Source: Strongylocentrotus purpuratus
Lineage: Eukaryota > Echinodermata > Echinoidea > Camarodonta > Strongylocentrotidae
Assembly (NCBI RefSeq): GCF_000002235.5
Contig: NW_022145599.1
Coordinates: 1,638,230-1,702,229, forward strand
Direction of reading: 5' to 3'
Length of the DNA: 64,000 bases
The notes beneath the pieces were generated by a model. That model was not told where the DNA came from. It searched no databases and was given only the letters and a program-made list of their open reading frames with translations. The translations under genes were made by a program, and so were the position numbers. Shown here in pieces: positions 1-11,261 of this stretch (the first letter of the stretch is position 1; every line of letters begins with the position of its first letter).

Positions 1-2085
1 TTCATATATTTGGTAAATTTATTTCTCTCATGGTCTGGTGAGAGAGATAGGGTAGTCCCATATACATCTTTCTGTGTATAGTGCTTGTAACTTTACGAAG
101 AATGAGCCAAATTTCTTATCATTTTGATGATTCCAGAACCTTGCAGATGCTAGATGCTAGATGATCGACCTTTTCTGATCGATTCCACAACGTTTCTTTC
201 ACAATGCAATCGCATGACCATTACTGGTCTTTACCTTTAAGCGAAAATATATATATAAACAAACAGAACAGAAAGAAAAAAAAAGAGCCCGGGGGGGGGG
301 GGGGGGGTGATTAGAGAGACAAATATCATAATGATGAATACAGTACAGACTTCGTCCAACTTTCTGTCTCTCCAACCCCTCTCACTCATATTGTTTATTT
401 CTGAACTCTAAATATGAAAGCCATCTTCCTTCGCTTGCTTTTATGTCAACCTCAACTGGCAATATGATTTTGTGTGTCTTGTTTTCCTGTTTAATACTTT
501 TCCCCCATCTAATTACCATTCTTTCGCTCAAAATCAATCACAATCACTAACATAATGGCGCATAAAATGTTAACGCAACGTATTACCATAGCATGAAAGG
601 CGAGTTTGATAAAGAGGGGAGAGGGGAAAAAGGGGGGGGGGTGGGGACTGGGTAGGGTGTCTATTCAATAAACTACTGTATAATGCGCGGAGTTGGGCAA
701 AGGCAACGTTGAATGTCCGAGATAAAATCATTAGGAGCCAGAGCAAATAACACTGAGTTCCCATAGGAAATATATTTATTCAGATGGTCATATCTCAGCC
801 AATACTTCACATATTCAATTGTTATAAATATTAGGACATTATTTTTGTTGCTCTTTCAGAAAATTAAGAAAAATTGAGAAATTCAAAACATAGATTATTG
901 ATGACGTCACACTTCCCCACTTATTTTAAATTTGTTTATTACCTGTGTAACTATGTTACATTCTTTTCATTTCATATAGCTAGGGGGGGGGGGTAGGTCT
1001 GAGCATAAAACGTGTAAGACCCAGCCACCCGCTTCCGCGGCCCCTGCATAGTTTGAGAGTTACATGGCAGACTATAGAGGGCGGTCGACTGATATCGGTT
1101 GAAAGCACTATGAGTAGGTCGCGTTCTGTTCTTAAGTCGTTGAAACGTATGCACCAATACGCGGGATTTTCGCGTCCGGCTTTTGAATGGAGGGGTGCGG
1201 ACGATTGTGGCTTTCACGCAAACTAGGCCGCGTTGCATAAAGCCGCGTGTTTACTGCCACTCGAATTAATCCAAGGCGCCTTACCATAACTCAATAACTA
1301 CTTAAATATCTTGTTTTCTGACACTCTTATCACATACATGTAAGACTGCAATGAATCGCTTAATAGAGATAATATTTTAATAGTTCATAGTTCAACTTCA
1401 TAGTTCATTTTGTTTCTTCTTTCACAAACATTTGTACATAAGATTTTTTTTAAAGTAACAGGAACAGCAGATTATCAATTTGTTCAAACAAGAAGGTATC
1501 TAATTACCTCATACCTCCTTGTAAGAACATTAGAAGCCTACGCAAATCAAATACCAGAGAACAGTTCAAATGTAAAACCAAACGATTTCGTAACGGTCCA
1601 GTTCCCTACCTAATTGACTTGCTAAATTCACAGCAGTGATCACTTTAAAATGTACACATTTGTATAACATGTAAACTAATCCCCAAAGTGATGAGGTAGA
1701 GGTGCTGTAGAATTATTTTATTTTATTTAAAATAGTATATAACTTTTTGTTACCAAGACGGTTGTACAACCTTGATAATTGATAAATGAAAATGATAATA
1801 TCATTAAGTAAATCAAGATGATGGTTAACTTTTGTAATGATTGAAACATACTTACCACATTACAAGAAAAATCTTAAAATTACCATATTTTATTTCATCT
1901 GATTGCATACCTACCTTTTAATTTACTAGATATGTTATCCATAATAAACTCACCAATGAAAATTTAAAATGTAATTTTTTAATTTTTGCAACCAGTATTC
2001 TCTCTGTCGAAATTGTACTTTTTACCTTATTCTTGATATGTCTGATACACACTATCATCCTCTGCATTATCTTTTATTATATTAT
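1..2085. other. Non-coding flank, no gene recognised
   Basis: AT-rich sequence with no credible open frame. It holds a G run near 291-307, a G-rich patch near 630-647, and a CpG-rich island near 985-1260 that is listed separately. The short frames here are shadows in low-complexity or repeat sequence. Confidence 0.6.
985..1260. other. CpG-rich patch of unknown nature
   Basis: A GC-rich block begins after a run of about ten G and includes many CpG dinucleotides, unlike its AT-rich surroundings. An 88-codon frame lies on the minus strand but has no recognisable domain. It may be a promoter island or the body of a G-run-headed repeat; the sequence alone does not decide. Confidence 0.3.
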
Positions 2086-2270
2086 ACAGTTATTGACTGG
2101 CAGGGGGTGTAATATAACATTATTTGGACCGCTGAAGGGAATTATATTTCCCAAGTGGTTATATATTCCCGAAGCGCGCAGCGCTGAGGGAAAATATGGA
2201 CACAAGGGAAAATATAACTCCCTTCAGGTCCAAAGAATGTTATATATACCCCCTGCCAGTCAATAACTGT
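2086..2270. mobile_element. Hairpin-type MITE (ATTGACTGGC family)
   Basis: The two ends are inverted copies of each other over about 45 bases, starting ACAGTTATTGACTGGCAGGG, with a few mismatches. The spacer is under 90 bases, so almost the whole element can fold back. The inner part of the repeat includes a TTTGGACC block and GAAGGGA. A second element ending in the same ATTGACTGGC lies at 34056-34195. No transposase is present. Assignment to a transposase superfamily is not possible from the sequence. Confidence 0.65.
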
Positions 2271-2780
2271 TATATTAGATAGCCTTGGTTTGATTTTTTT
2301 TTTTTTTGCCCGAATTTTTTTTAAAAATTTTTGTAAAAAAATATTTATAAAAAAAAATTACCCAAAAAAGCATTTTTCGGGAAGAAAAAAAAATTACAAA
2401 AAAAAAAATTATACATTCCTCAAGAGGGCGACATGCATTGATTAAAAATATATTCATTTCACCGGCCGGTAAAATATAACCAACCAGGAAAATATAACAA
2501 TTTGGATCCTCGCAATTGATATCATGTGACGAGCTTTGGACCAATCACATCTCGGTATCTGTCTAAGCTATCTAATATATCTCTCTATCTCTCGCTTTGT
2601 ACCTCTTTCTCTCTCCCTTTCTCTCCCTGTGTTTCTGTATCTCACACTTTTCCTGGATCTCCTGTGCTGTCTGCACTAATATCCCCCTACCTCTCTTCTA
2701 TATTTCCCTCCAGCACTATGATTGTGGAATATCATTCAGCAACTGTTAGCTGTTAAGCGAATTTTATTAATTTTATTAAT

Positions 2781-2830
<50 letters not shown>

Positions 2831-3043
2831 ACACTGATTTATTTAGAAAATTCATTCAATGTGTGGTATGTCTTGATACGATTTATGTTTGTATAAATTT
2901 GTATGTTTTTACAATGTACAAAATTCTGCAATTCAGCCATCTGGCTGCAAATGAATTTTTAATAAAACCATTACCATTACCATCATTATTAACAAACATA
3001 ATTTGAAGTGCACTATTAATGTTCAACATAAAATTCTTTTCAT
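2271..3043. other. Low-complexity non-coding stretch
   Basis: T- and A-rich simple sequence at 2288-2410, a pyrimidine-rich stretch at 2580-2700, and an (AT)n microsatellite at about 2787-2826. No gene is seen. Confidence 0.6.
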
Positions 3044-3539
3044 TTAAAGGTAATGCAAAGTTTTGGGAAATTTTGATAATTGGATGGATAGTAATTCTTT
3101 AAAATATTGATTTATTTGGATGCCCCTATGGATGTATAATAAGCAATAGAAAAATTAGCACTTAAAACACTTCTGCTTTCGAGAAATTGAATAATAAAAA
3201 TTTTACCGGTGCTCCCGGTAAATCTCAAATGTTTCAAATAGCGCCTTAGGCCATTCCATGGTAGCTGTGACCATGAAAATCTCAGAATATACAGTTCTGA
3301 TATATAATTTCCAAACAGGAATAGCAAATCGGTTGCTTGTAATCAAGAAACATTGTTTTAAACCTAAAGTAATACCAGTCTTGAGAGGGCGCTATACAAC
3401 ATAAAGAGTTTATTATTTACAATTTCATCACTTTAGACTCGATATCAAACGTGACAACGATCATTGAATATTATAAAATCGCAAATATGCTTCCAATATG
3501 TTCATTTGAACCAAACCTCATACCAAAACTTACCTTTAA
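3044..3539. mobile_element. TTAA-flanked MITE, copy 1
   Basis: The element is bounded by TTAA on both sides. It starts AGGTAATGCAAAGTTTTGG and ends with a slightly deleted inverted version. Its body matches the copy at 15231-15740 along most of its length, sharing blocks such as ACCGGTGCTCCCGGTAAA, GACCATGAAAATCTCAGAAT and ATACAACATAAAGAG. TTAA target choice is typical of piggyBac-type transposases, so this is probably a non-autonomous passenger of that group. No coding capacity remains. Confidence 0.7.
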
Positions 3540-3584
3540 CTAAAGTAATGCTATGAAAATTTACTTATGTACAATCATGTTCTG

Positions 3585-3617
3585 TTCTTCAAAGTAATTA
3601 AAGCATTCAGGTATTAT

Positions 3618-3673
<56 letters not shown>

Positions 3674-3706
3674 ATAATACCTGAATGCTTTAATTACTTT
3701 GAAGAA
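3585..3706. repeat. Long near-perfect palindrome around a (TA)n core
   Basis: Two inverted arms of about 39 bases (3585-3623 and 3668-3706) match base for base and flank a (TA)n tract of about 44 bases. The arms include AAAGCATTCAGGTATTATA and its complement. It can form a long hairpin or cruciform. It may be the trace of a hairpin-mediated inverted duplication at a TA microsatellite. Confidence 0.85.
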
Positions 3707-4008
3707 GAAAAAAAACTTAACAACTAAATTACCTTATACGCCTAGAAACGATTACACATGGGAAATATATTTACAAAAGAGATAGATTGATATATGAAAA
3801 GGAGAAAATGGGAAGATAAGAATGGAGAGCAAATTAAGCGCAAAACGGAACAAAACTGAGAAAAGTTGAGAAGGAAGAAAGTTATGTAGGGGAAATGGTG
3901 ATGGGGAAGAAATAGAATTAAGAGAGAGATCGAGAGAGAAAAGAAAAAGTACAATAGAGTAAAACACCTTTCCTATGTATGGTGTATTACCTAGCTGTAA
4001 TTACTTAC
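3707..4008. other. Non-coding, purine-rich
   Basis: A and G dominated sequence without a recognisable gene or repeat. Pyrimidine-rich frames seen on the minus strand are low complexity. Confidence 0.5.
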
Positions 4009-4070
4009 CCTTCGACACCTCTAACGTCAGTAGCAGTAGGGTCTTCTGTAACTTTCTCAACTTTCTCAAT
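4009..4070 (-). CDS. Candidate orphan exon, unidentified gene
   Basis: On the minus strand a 62-base open block is bounded by an acceptor (TAG) and a consensus donor (G|GTAAGT). One frame reads as an acidic stretch beginning IEKVEKVTEDPTATDVRG. The block could belong to the same transcript as the candidate first exon at 4928-4950, but joining the two directly creates a stop, so an intermediate exon or a different partner would be needed. No family is recognised. Confidence 0.25.
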
Positions 4071-4927
4071 CTACATGATGAAAGAGCACACAGAGTAATG
4101 AAAAAAAAATAGTAATGGCCGCTTATGTAGCGCTGATACATCTATGATTGCTGTTCATACATGTAGTGTCATTGCTTTAGAAAGACGCGACTCTAGTCTC
4201 AGTATAATGGCCAATACAATGTAAAAAAAAAGGATTACATGCATATATCAGAGAAACAGATATATTATGCGACTCAATTAAAAAATTGTACACTCTATCT
4301 TGCATGCTAACACTTATTAATGATATTGGTCACCAATATCCCACTTCAAAGTTCAAGGATCAGGCCCAGGAACAGAACACATTCAGATATAGATGCAAAA
4401 TTATATATTGAAATTTGAGAACCATTACTGTAACATATATGTATGATGTACACCTAATAACAATAACACATACATATTAGAAACCTGATTTGGAAATATT
4501 TTCATTTTTTTAATGATAGGAAGATTGCTGTTTACAAGAGACAAATTGACAACTTTTGGCCATGTGGATTTGAGTGCATATATTTATTATCATGTAATAG
4601 ATCTAATATGTATGGGCTATGGCTTCCTCATTCACCATTATTTTCAGTCATATACTCATCATACCACCTTTTTTCATCACATATTCAATCAATTAATTGA
4701 TAATATATGAATCCACTACGTTTTCACACATGATATCAATATTGCTTGATCATGCAACAACGCTTAGTCATTCTCATATATTGCAACTTCGTGTACCGGT
4801 ACACATGGTACATGATGATATCGCAAATAATTTTGCATTGATTAATATTAAACTCGTTTCACGTTCGTGCGTACTGTATGCCACTGCTGACTGGGCTTAA
4901 AAATCACACTTTTGTCAGTGTACTCAC
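4071..4927. other. Non-coding, possible intron
   Basis: AT-rich sequence with no convincing frame. If the flanking minus-strand exon candidates are real, this is intronic. Confidence 0.35.
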
Positions 4928-5235
4928 CATCCAACTTCCACGGTGGACATAATCTGCGGGAGGCTGCACGGACGACGTTTTAGACATTTTGCTTTGTGAT
5001 TTGACTGCTTTAAATATGAAATTTCATATAATATTTGTCCTCCTATTGTCCCATTACCGATATCCGCAATGAAGACATGTAACATGTACTTTAACCAGCG
5101 CACATCGAACGCACCACGTACATGTATAGCGTCACAAAGAATGACCGCTTGGAGGTCGAATCGCTTTGTGTTCATTATGTGAACTGAACATGACGTAGTC
5201 GTAGAGAGCGCGCGGTTGGGGGAATTCCCGGTCAC
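4928..5235 (-). CDS. Candidate first exon of an unidentified minus-strand gene
   Basis: A CpG-containing segment ends on the minus strand at a strong donor (GGATG|GTGAGT). The last ATG before that donor (4950) would start MSTVEVGW, with the donor splitting the final codon; a longer frame opens at 5235. The CpG content at 5090-5230 fits a promoter. No homologous family is recognised, and the downstream exons are not established. Confidence 0.25.
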
Positions 5236-5285
5236 CAGTTGAAGCAGGGTGTTTTTTTTTAAATATCGTTACGTGGTCAAGAGGC

Positions 5286-5676
5286 CAAAACCCGGGAGGG
5301 GGGTACTCAGATTTGGTTTGGACGGGGGTAGACCGCTGAAGCCTCGAAACACACACACGCACATAGTTTGCAAGAATTTTCAGTCAATTGAAGGAGGCAG
5401 GCTTAATCAGAAGAAGAAACTCTATCCATTTTAAAGGGTCATATTTGGGGGATTTTTCTCGAAGTAAAGCCCATTTTTCACAATTTTCGGGTGTTTGCTA
5501 TGCAACCACCCAAAAATTTAGGAAATTTAAAAAAAACGGACCCATGTTTAGGGATATTTTTGTTAAAAGCGGGACCCATGTTTATATAGGGATTGTAGGT
5601 GTAAAATTAAGTGACCGATTAGATCGAGCGGCACATCCCCGTATGTTTTATGTGAGTACCCCCCCCCCGAGGGTTT
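5286..5676. mobile_element. MITE with GGGGGGTACTC terminal repeats
   Basis: The left end reads CAAAACCCGGGAGGGGGGTA followed by CTCA. The right end, reversed, reads CAAACCCTCGGGGGGGGGTA followed by CTCA. The inverted repeats are therefore about 24 bases with small differences in the C and G runs. The interior (about 340 bases) contains several short CCCATTTTT and GGACCCATGTTTA blocks but no transposase. The superfamily is unknown. Confidence 0.6.
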
Positions 5677-6466
5677 GTTTGTTTTGTTTTGTTTTATTTC
5701 CACTTTTTCATATCAATACAAAGAAACATACAAATAAATATGATGAATAGCATGTAAGTTTGACAAAATTTGTTTCTAGTTAAAATAAAAGTTTCATACA
5801 AAAGGAAAAAGCAGGAGACCACATGTCGTAAGCGAAAATGCTTGAACATGACCGTGGCCTCTGCCGAGTTAACAAAATAAAAGAACAACCCATGCAACTG
5901 CATTGTATTCGATGTTAAATAAGATATAATTGAAGTGATTAAGAGTGAGCATGGCTGAATTAATTTTGAGCGAAAATAACAAAACAAATTTAGTGAAATA
6001 TTTCATGTTGAGAAGTGCATTTGTGCAAGGAGCAAAATTTAGCTTGGTGGAATAAAAAGAGACTAATACCGTGATATTAATTGTGTGTTGGTTTCAGTCA
6101 CGGGTGATAATATTAAATGTATGCAGGGTCCATTCCTGTTGACAAACAAAGACAGAACAATTCAAGACATAACAAATTAGATAATTTTTAAATTTCTGTA
6201 ACTTGCTAAAATATCGGTGAATATTCCGCTGTAATGATCAGTAGCATTATAAACCGTACATGTTTACACATTATTGCAAACATAGCTAGTAGCTCATGCA
6301 GAAGAATCACGATTTAAAAAAAAAAAAAAATCACGAGAAAAACATCTCTCTCTCTCTCTCTCTCTGACCTTTCGTTTACGTGATGCACACAGTTAGAGTC
6401 ATACAGAGAGAGGATAACCAGGATATATAGAGAAACATATGGAAAGAGGATCTGATACACCCCATA
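5677..6466. other. Non-coding, no gene recognised
   Basis: AT-rich sequence with a (CT)n microsatellite at about 6344-6364. Short minus-strand frames show no conserved features. Confidence 0.5.
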
Positions 6467-6575
6467 CAATCAATCAGGCGCGGATCCAGGATTTCTTAGG
6501 GGAGGGGGCCCAACTTTCTTTTCTTTTTTTGCTCCCGAGAATTTGAAAATCGCGCCGGCCAAAGAGTCGCTCAGT

Positions 6576-6614
<39 letters not shown>

Positions 6615-6776
6615 AGTGAGCACATTTTTAAAAAATATTTTGGTCCTCGAAAATTAAAAAATTTGCACCCCCCCTCCCCTCGAGCGTGTTTTTACATGAT
6701 TTTTTTTCTCAAGGGGGGGGGGCGGAGCCCCCGCCCCCCCCCCCCCCCCACCCCTGGATCTGCCACTGCAATCAAT
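6467..6776. mobile_element. hAT-like MITE with perfect 8-bp target duplication
   Basis: CAATCAAT occurs immediately left (6467-6474) and right (6769-6776) of a 294-base element. The element starts CAGGCGCGGATCCAGG and ends CCTGGATCTGCCACTG, an imperfect inverted pair. An 8-bp duplication and CAG...CTG ends are hallmarks of hAT transposons. Inside are an uninterrupted run of 38 G (6576-6613) and a G-run/C-run pair at 6713-6755 that can fold together. No transposase is encoded, so the element must have been moved by another copy. Confidence 0.85.
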
Positions 6777-8315
6777 ATTAGTCAAGTGCATGCGATGAGA
6801 AACCAGATCGACATATCAAGTTAAATATTTAGCAGAAAAGCCCGATATTGATAACTTTTTATTGCAATTCGGGCAGATAATTATATCATATTAAGAAAAT
6901 ATTTGTATAAGATAAAAGAGTCTGAAACAAAATTTGTTAATGGATTCGTTGTATGAAAAGGGGGGGGGGATAGGGGGCTGTGGCGGGGAGGTGGTGGATT
7001 GAGTGAGGGGCAGTGAGAATTATAGTGGTATTTTTAATTTCCATATTCCAGTATACAGTTTTGAGCGAATTGTTTTTTATTTCTCTCTTGAAATGACGGA
7101 ACAGCCTTAGGTTATTGTATTCGTATAGGTAAATTGAAGGCTGTGGTCGTCCCAGATGAGTATAAATAGCTCCTACTATTCAAAGATAGGGTATACCTCC
7201 AAGAATTTTCCCATTGTTGCCATGTCAGGAAAGCCTTTCAAACTCTTTGATAATCATATACAATGAGAGAGAGAGAGAGAGGGATGATTGGGAACTTATG
7301 TCCTGTATTATACATCACCATAATTATAAGCCGATACTTAATAAGCAGCAATAAAGAAAATGTTCCATATTGAGGGAGAATACGACTCGGTTGCATGCAC
7401 TATATTTCTAGTCAACATGAATATTCAAGTTTTGTATCTATTTCGGTATCATTGCATCATACGCCTGCCTGGCCTGCATTACGAGATAATCCAGCTCTTT
7501 GCATTTGACTGTGAAATGTCTTTTTTTTTTATTCAACATCTACAATATTATTATGCATCTGGACTAAAGGGTAACAACACACACGGATCGTCTGCTTTGC
7601 AAATAAGTTGACTCCGTCCGGACTCCGTCTGGATTATTAATAATTTTCTTTCACGTGCAGCTAGGACAGTCCTGTAGCTTCTTTTTTTTTTTCTTCTTTT
7701 TTAATTCATTTTATGAAGAAAAAAAATCAACTTGTTTCAGTCTTTTAATGCAAGAGACGTGCTTGCTGTTTTACTAGACTTCTTCACTGAACATGATCCC
7801 AGATTTTACTTTGTTAGCAGTGACGTAATGAGCAAAAACTTTGAGGGGGGCAGAAATAAATATGCATTACCTCCAGGTGTCATAGAGGGGGGGGGGGGGC
7901 GGTGCAGATATTGACGATAACTGTCAAGATGTGGGCCTACAAACTACGTTTCAACTATGGTGTACTATCTTTTGTTATGTTGATTACTTATGAGGCTAGA
8001 GTACTTTACATCTATACCCTCTATATCAAATTACTTGATTGCTTATATTAACGTTCTTCACACTTTGAGCAACGAGATGATAGTGAGTCCCACCCAGGCG
8101 CGATTGATTACATTATCGGGGATGATTTCAATGTTTGGGTCTCTCTTTACATTGGCCAAGATGCTTACATCATACTTTGCAGTTGGGTTTGATGGTCTGT
8201 ATGTAATTAATTTAAACATTTGCGAGGTCGCAGTGTGAAAAACTACATCTAATAAAGAGGAAAAACAATTTTGAAGGGGTTTAAAGCACAATCTAATCAA
8301 GAAAGACTGAGAAAG
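6777..8315. other. Non-coding, no gene recognised
   Basis: Contains G-rich patches at about 6960 and 7885, a (GA)n tract near 7265 and poly-T near 7520. The block 8000-8260 has unusually balanced composition and opposing open frames of about 80 codons, but neither frame matches a family I recognise. It could be a fragment of the LINE relic that follows. Confidence 0.45.
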
Positions 8316-8512
8316 GTAGTGAGCACATTTTTTTTTTTTTTTTGATCCTCAAAAAAATTCAATTTGCACCCCCCCCCCTTGAGCGCCAGGGGGGGGGGGA
8401 GGCCCAACCCCCAAAAAAGGTAAAAATCACGTGATTTTACATGATTTTTTTTTTCTCAAGGGGGGGGGGGGCCCGTGCCCCCCCCCCCCCCCCCCCCCCC
8501 CCTGGATCCGCC
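8316..8512. mobile_element. Truncated relative of the 6475-6768 hAT-like MITE
   Basis: Shares the internal block TAGTGAGCACATTTTT, the TTTGCACCCCCCC segment, TTTACATGATTTTTTT with CTCAAGGGGG, and the terminal CTGGATCCGCCA with the element at 6475-6768. The left end and its inverted repeat are missing, so it is a 5'-truncated or internally rearranged copy. It contains long G and C runs near 8460-8503. Confidence 0.65.
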
Positions 8513-8594
8513 AATGTTGCTGGGTCTGGTTCCAGAGGCGATGAAATTAGCTAAATTTTCACCTATTTTTAAAAAAAGAAGTGAGAGAAATACA

Positions 8595-9540
8595 AAATTA
8601 CCGACCAATCTTAGGGTTCCCTCTTCTGGCAAAGGTATTTGAAAAAATAGTAAACAAGAGGCTATTTGATTATCTTGAAAGAAACGTAATCAATTTAGTT
8701 AATGATGTACTAACATCGTTAGATAAGGATAGTATATGACTGGCTCTCAGTATAGGCGTATTCCTACATTTTCAGAAAGCTTCTGATACGAACGATATAG
8801 ACCAGACAATACTGGCTAGTAAACTAGAACATTGTGGAATTAGGGGACTGCCGCTTTTGTGATAGTTTTCAGTTTGTGAATTATGATGGATATGGCTCAT
8901 CACGACAGATGACAACGTGTATGTGGTGTTCAGTCAGGGGTCAGTGTTGCGACCTACCGTTATTTTTTATTTATATAAAATAATGATTCGCCAAACTCGA
9001 CAGATTATTTGAATTTTCGACTTTTTGCTGATGATTCTAACTTGTTTCATACATTTCCACTTGATGTAATAAATATGGATGGAGTCGATAAAGTGTCCAC
9101 GTGGTGCAAATTAATTAATCTTACATTTAATTTGTTAAAAAATCCTAATCATTTATTTATATTATAAGAAGGAGTAGACAACCAGTAGTAATTCAAGGAG
9201 TATTGAAAATAGCCAAAACACAAATAAATAAGGTGGATGCTGCATCATTCATAGGATCAAAATTTGACTCAATGACTTAATTGGAAATCTTATATTGAAA
9301 GAGTAAATGAGTGTATTAGAAAAAAGACGGTGTTTTATATTGATTGAGACAGTTTGTACCTAGAAATATGTTATTTTTTATTGTATAAAATATTAATTCA
9401 ACCACATATTATATTTGGAATTGAGGTTTGGGGAGGCAATTATGAAATTAATATGAAATGTTTATTATTAAGCTAAAACATGGCACTCAGAGCTATATCA
9501 TTATTCAAAACCGATGTTCCAGGAGTTAAAATTATTGTGT
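8595..9540 (+). pseudogene. Decayed non-LTR retrotransposon (CR1/jockey-type reverse transcriptase)
   Basis: Conserved reverse-transcriptase blocks remain in order but in changing frames with stops. These are NYRPI followed by LLAKVFEKIVNKRLFDYL (near 8596), a SQGSVLRP relic of the PQGSVLGP block (near 8940), and the catalytic FADDSN motif (9024-9041). A C-terminal part reads LNWKSYIERVNECIRKK and then ends in blocks like the LYKILIQPHIIFGIEVWG found after the palm domain of these LINEs. The 5' gag and endonuclease region and the tail are not seen. It is dead. Confidence 0.75.
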
Positions 9541-10549
9541 TTTAAATACATAAACTATCTATTTGTGTTTTTATATGCATCATTATTATTCAATAATGAA
9601 TTGCCACAATCCCTTATTCAGAACTGTTATTTCGTATAAAGCAGATTTGTAATGAGACAAGGTAAAGAGAAAATAAAAAGCTAAGTATATGCCTAAAGTA
9701 AGAACAACACAAGGTACATTTTCTGTGTCATACATGCAGATGCGCATGCTTCTGGAATGAATCATCTTTATCTGTTAGGGAAAAGCTTCAGTTTCTTGTT
9801 TTTCGTAGGAATATAACAGCACAAATGTTGATAGAATAACTGTGTTTACCTTTTAACACAGGTTCTCTTCTTTTATTAGATATCGGCTGCCGGAGCTAAA
9901 GCTAGGGTAGTAATTTCCAAAGACCGAATATTATTATTATTAATATATTCTATATTAATTTTGAAGACAGTGTATGAAAGTATTAATGCTCAATACAAGT
10001 TTAGGCTTTGTATTTAAACATACAAACACGTATTCTCTTAGATAGTAGAATTATTCACATAGTATAATTTTGATATACCGGTACATTTTAATTTGTTAAG
10101 ATAATGTAGATTATAAAGGTACCAAACAAGGCAAACATGACTAGCATTTAATGCTATTTTCTGGTCCCTTTTGTACATTCAAAATATTTGCTAAAAATGC
10201 ATGTACTATTGTTATTATTGTTATCTTAATGTATTTGAACGTTTGGATAATAAAACCTCAACTCATCCCATTTGCCGCGCCGTTCGCTGATATATCGTTC
10301 TTTTTGGGATGCGATGGGCATAGGACGTATACTGGTAACACACGCGGCTTTCCATAGACAAATACATGTATGCTGCGCTTATGGAACGCTTGAATAATGT
10401 TTCACAAGTCAAGGTAATGAAGTTAATATTTAGATTTTTGAACATCGTTTCAGCTAAAGAAATTATATATTGTTCTCATTATCATCGTCATGTTATTTGT
10501 GCAGATTTAAACTAGAAAGTCAGGTATTATGAGCACTTAACGGCTTCGC
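9541..10549. other. Non-coding, no gene recognised
   Basis: AT-rich intergenic sequence between the LINE relic and the GC-rich patch upstream of GTPBP6. Frames of 60-70 codons here have no recognisable content. Confidence 0.5.
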
Positions 10550-10780
10550 TCGGGAACAGTTCAACAGGATCACTGGCACTGGCACTGGCACTAGCACAAT
10601 CGACCGCAGCGCGCAGCCGTAACTGCTGCGCTGGAGATCCACTGTGCTTATGGAGGGTCGGCCGTCGGATCCGTCGGACGTGGACCTAACCTGCACCCAG
10701 TGCCTATCCCGTGCTGCCTGTGGATCCGGATGAGCTGAGCCTAGCCCATCGTGAGAAAAGTATCCTTTTCATGCTTGTTT
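10550..10780 (+). promoter_or_regulatory. GC-rich patch, possible GTPBP6 promoter or leader
   Basis: A block with many CpG and GGATCC/GTCGGA motifs and a short CACTGG repeat, standing out from AT-rich flanks, lies 1.3 kb upstream of the GTPBP6 start codon. Unmethylated promoters often look like this. There is no direct evidence for a transcription start, and a MITE sits between it and the gene. Confidence 0.25.
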
Positions 10781-11261
10781 GTAACTTTAAGATGACGCCG
10801 GAAAAATATTACTTTCATTGTGAAGTGACTGAAGTCACATTTGTTCATGGAATGATGGACATGTCATGAGAGAACATTAAATGTCAGGAGATTCTCGACT
10901 TTGGCACTAAAAAAAAAAAGGCTTTGCCTTCATTGCTGCCCTTGGCTCTTGTTTTGAGTTTGACCATGTTGACTGTCTTGAGGATGAATAAAAATGTTTT
11001 TTTTTTTTTTTTACTCAACCCCCCCCCCCCCCCCCCCCCCCCTCTTGCCGCTACGACCTGGTGGGACGACAGGAGAATGAGACTCCCTCCAAATGCGGGA
11101 GGGTTGACACAGTCCTGCCACAGGGGACTCGCAATGCATCATGATCGACACCTCTTGCAGTCCAATTTTTTTTACTCCAGTCATCTGTCATTTTTTTCTC
11201 TTTTAAAAAAAAAAGTTTAATTCATGAAAAGAATCTAGATCTATGAAATACATTACATTCT
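10781..11261. other. Non-coding with T/C homopolymers
   Basis: Contains a T run followed by about 23 C (11020-11042) and a GC-rich block at 11043-11120. The C run resembles those inside the hAT-like MITEs of this window, but no terminal repeats could be paired. Confidence 0.4.

Noticed and set aside
6543..6824. 93-codon plus-strand frame with poly-Gly and poly-Pro
   Set aside because: It is a read-through of G and C runs inside the hAT-like MITE, not a gene.
7990..8300. Opposing ~80-codon frames suggesting a conserved protein
   Set aside because: No motif could be recognised on either strand; kept only as an unknown block.
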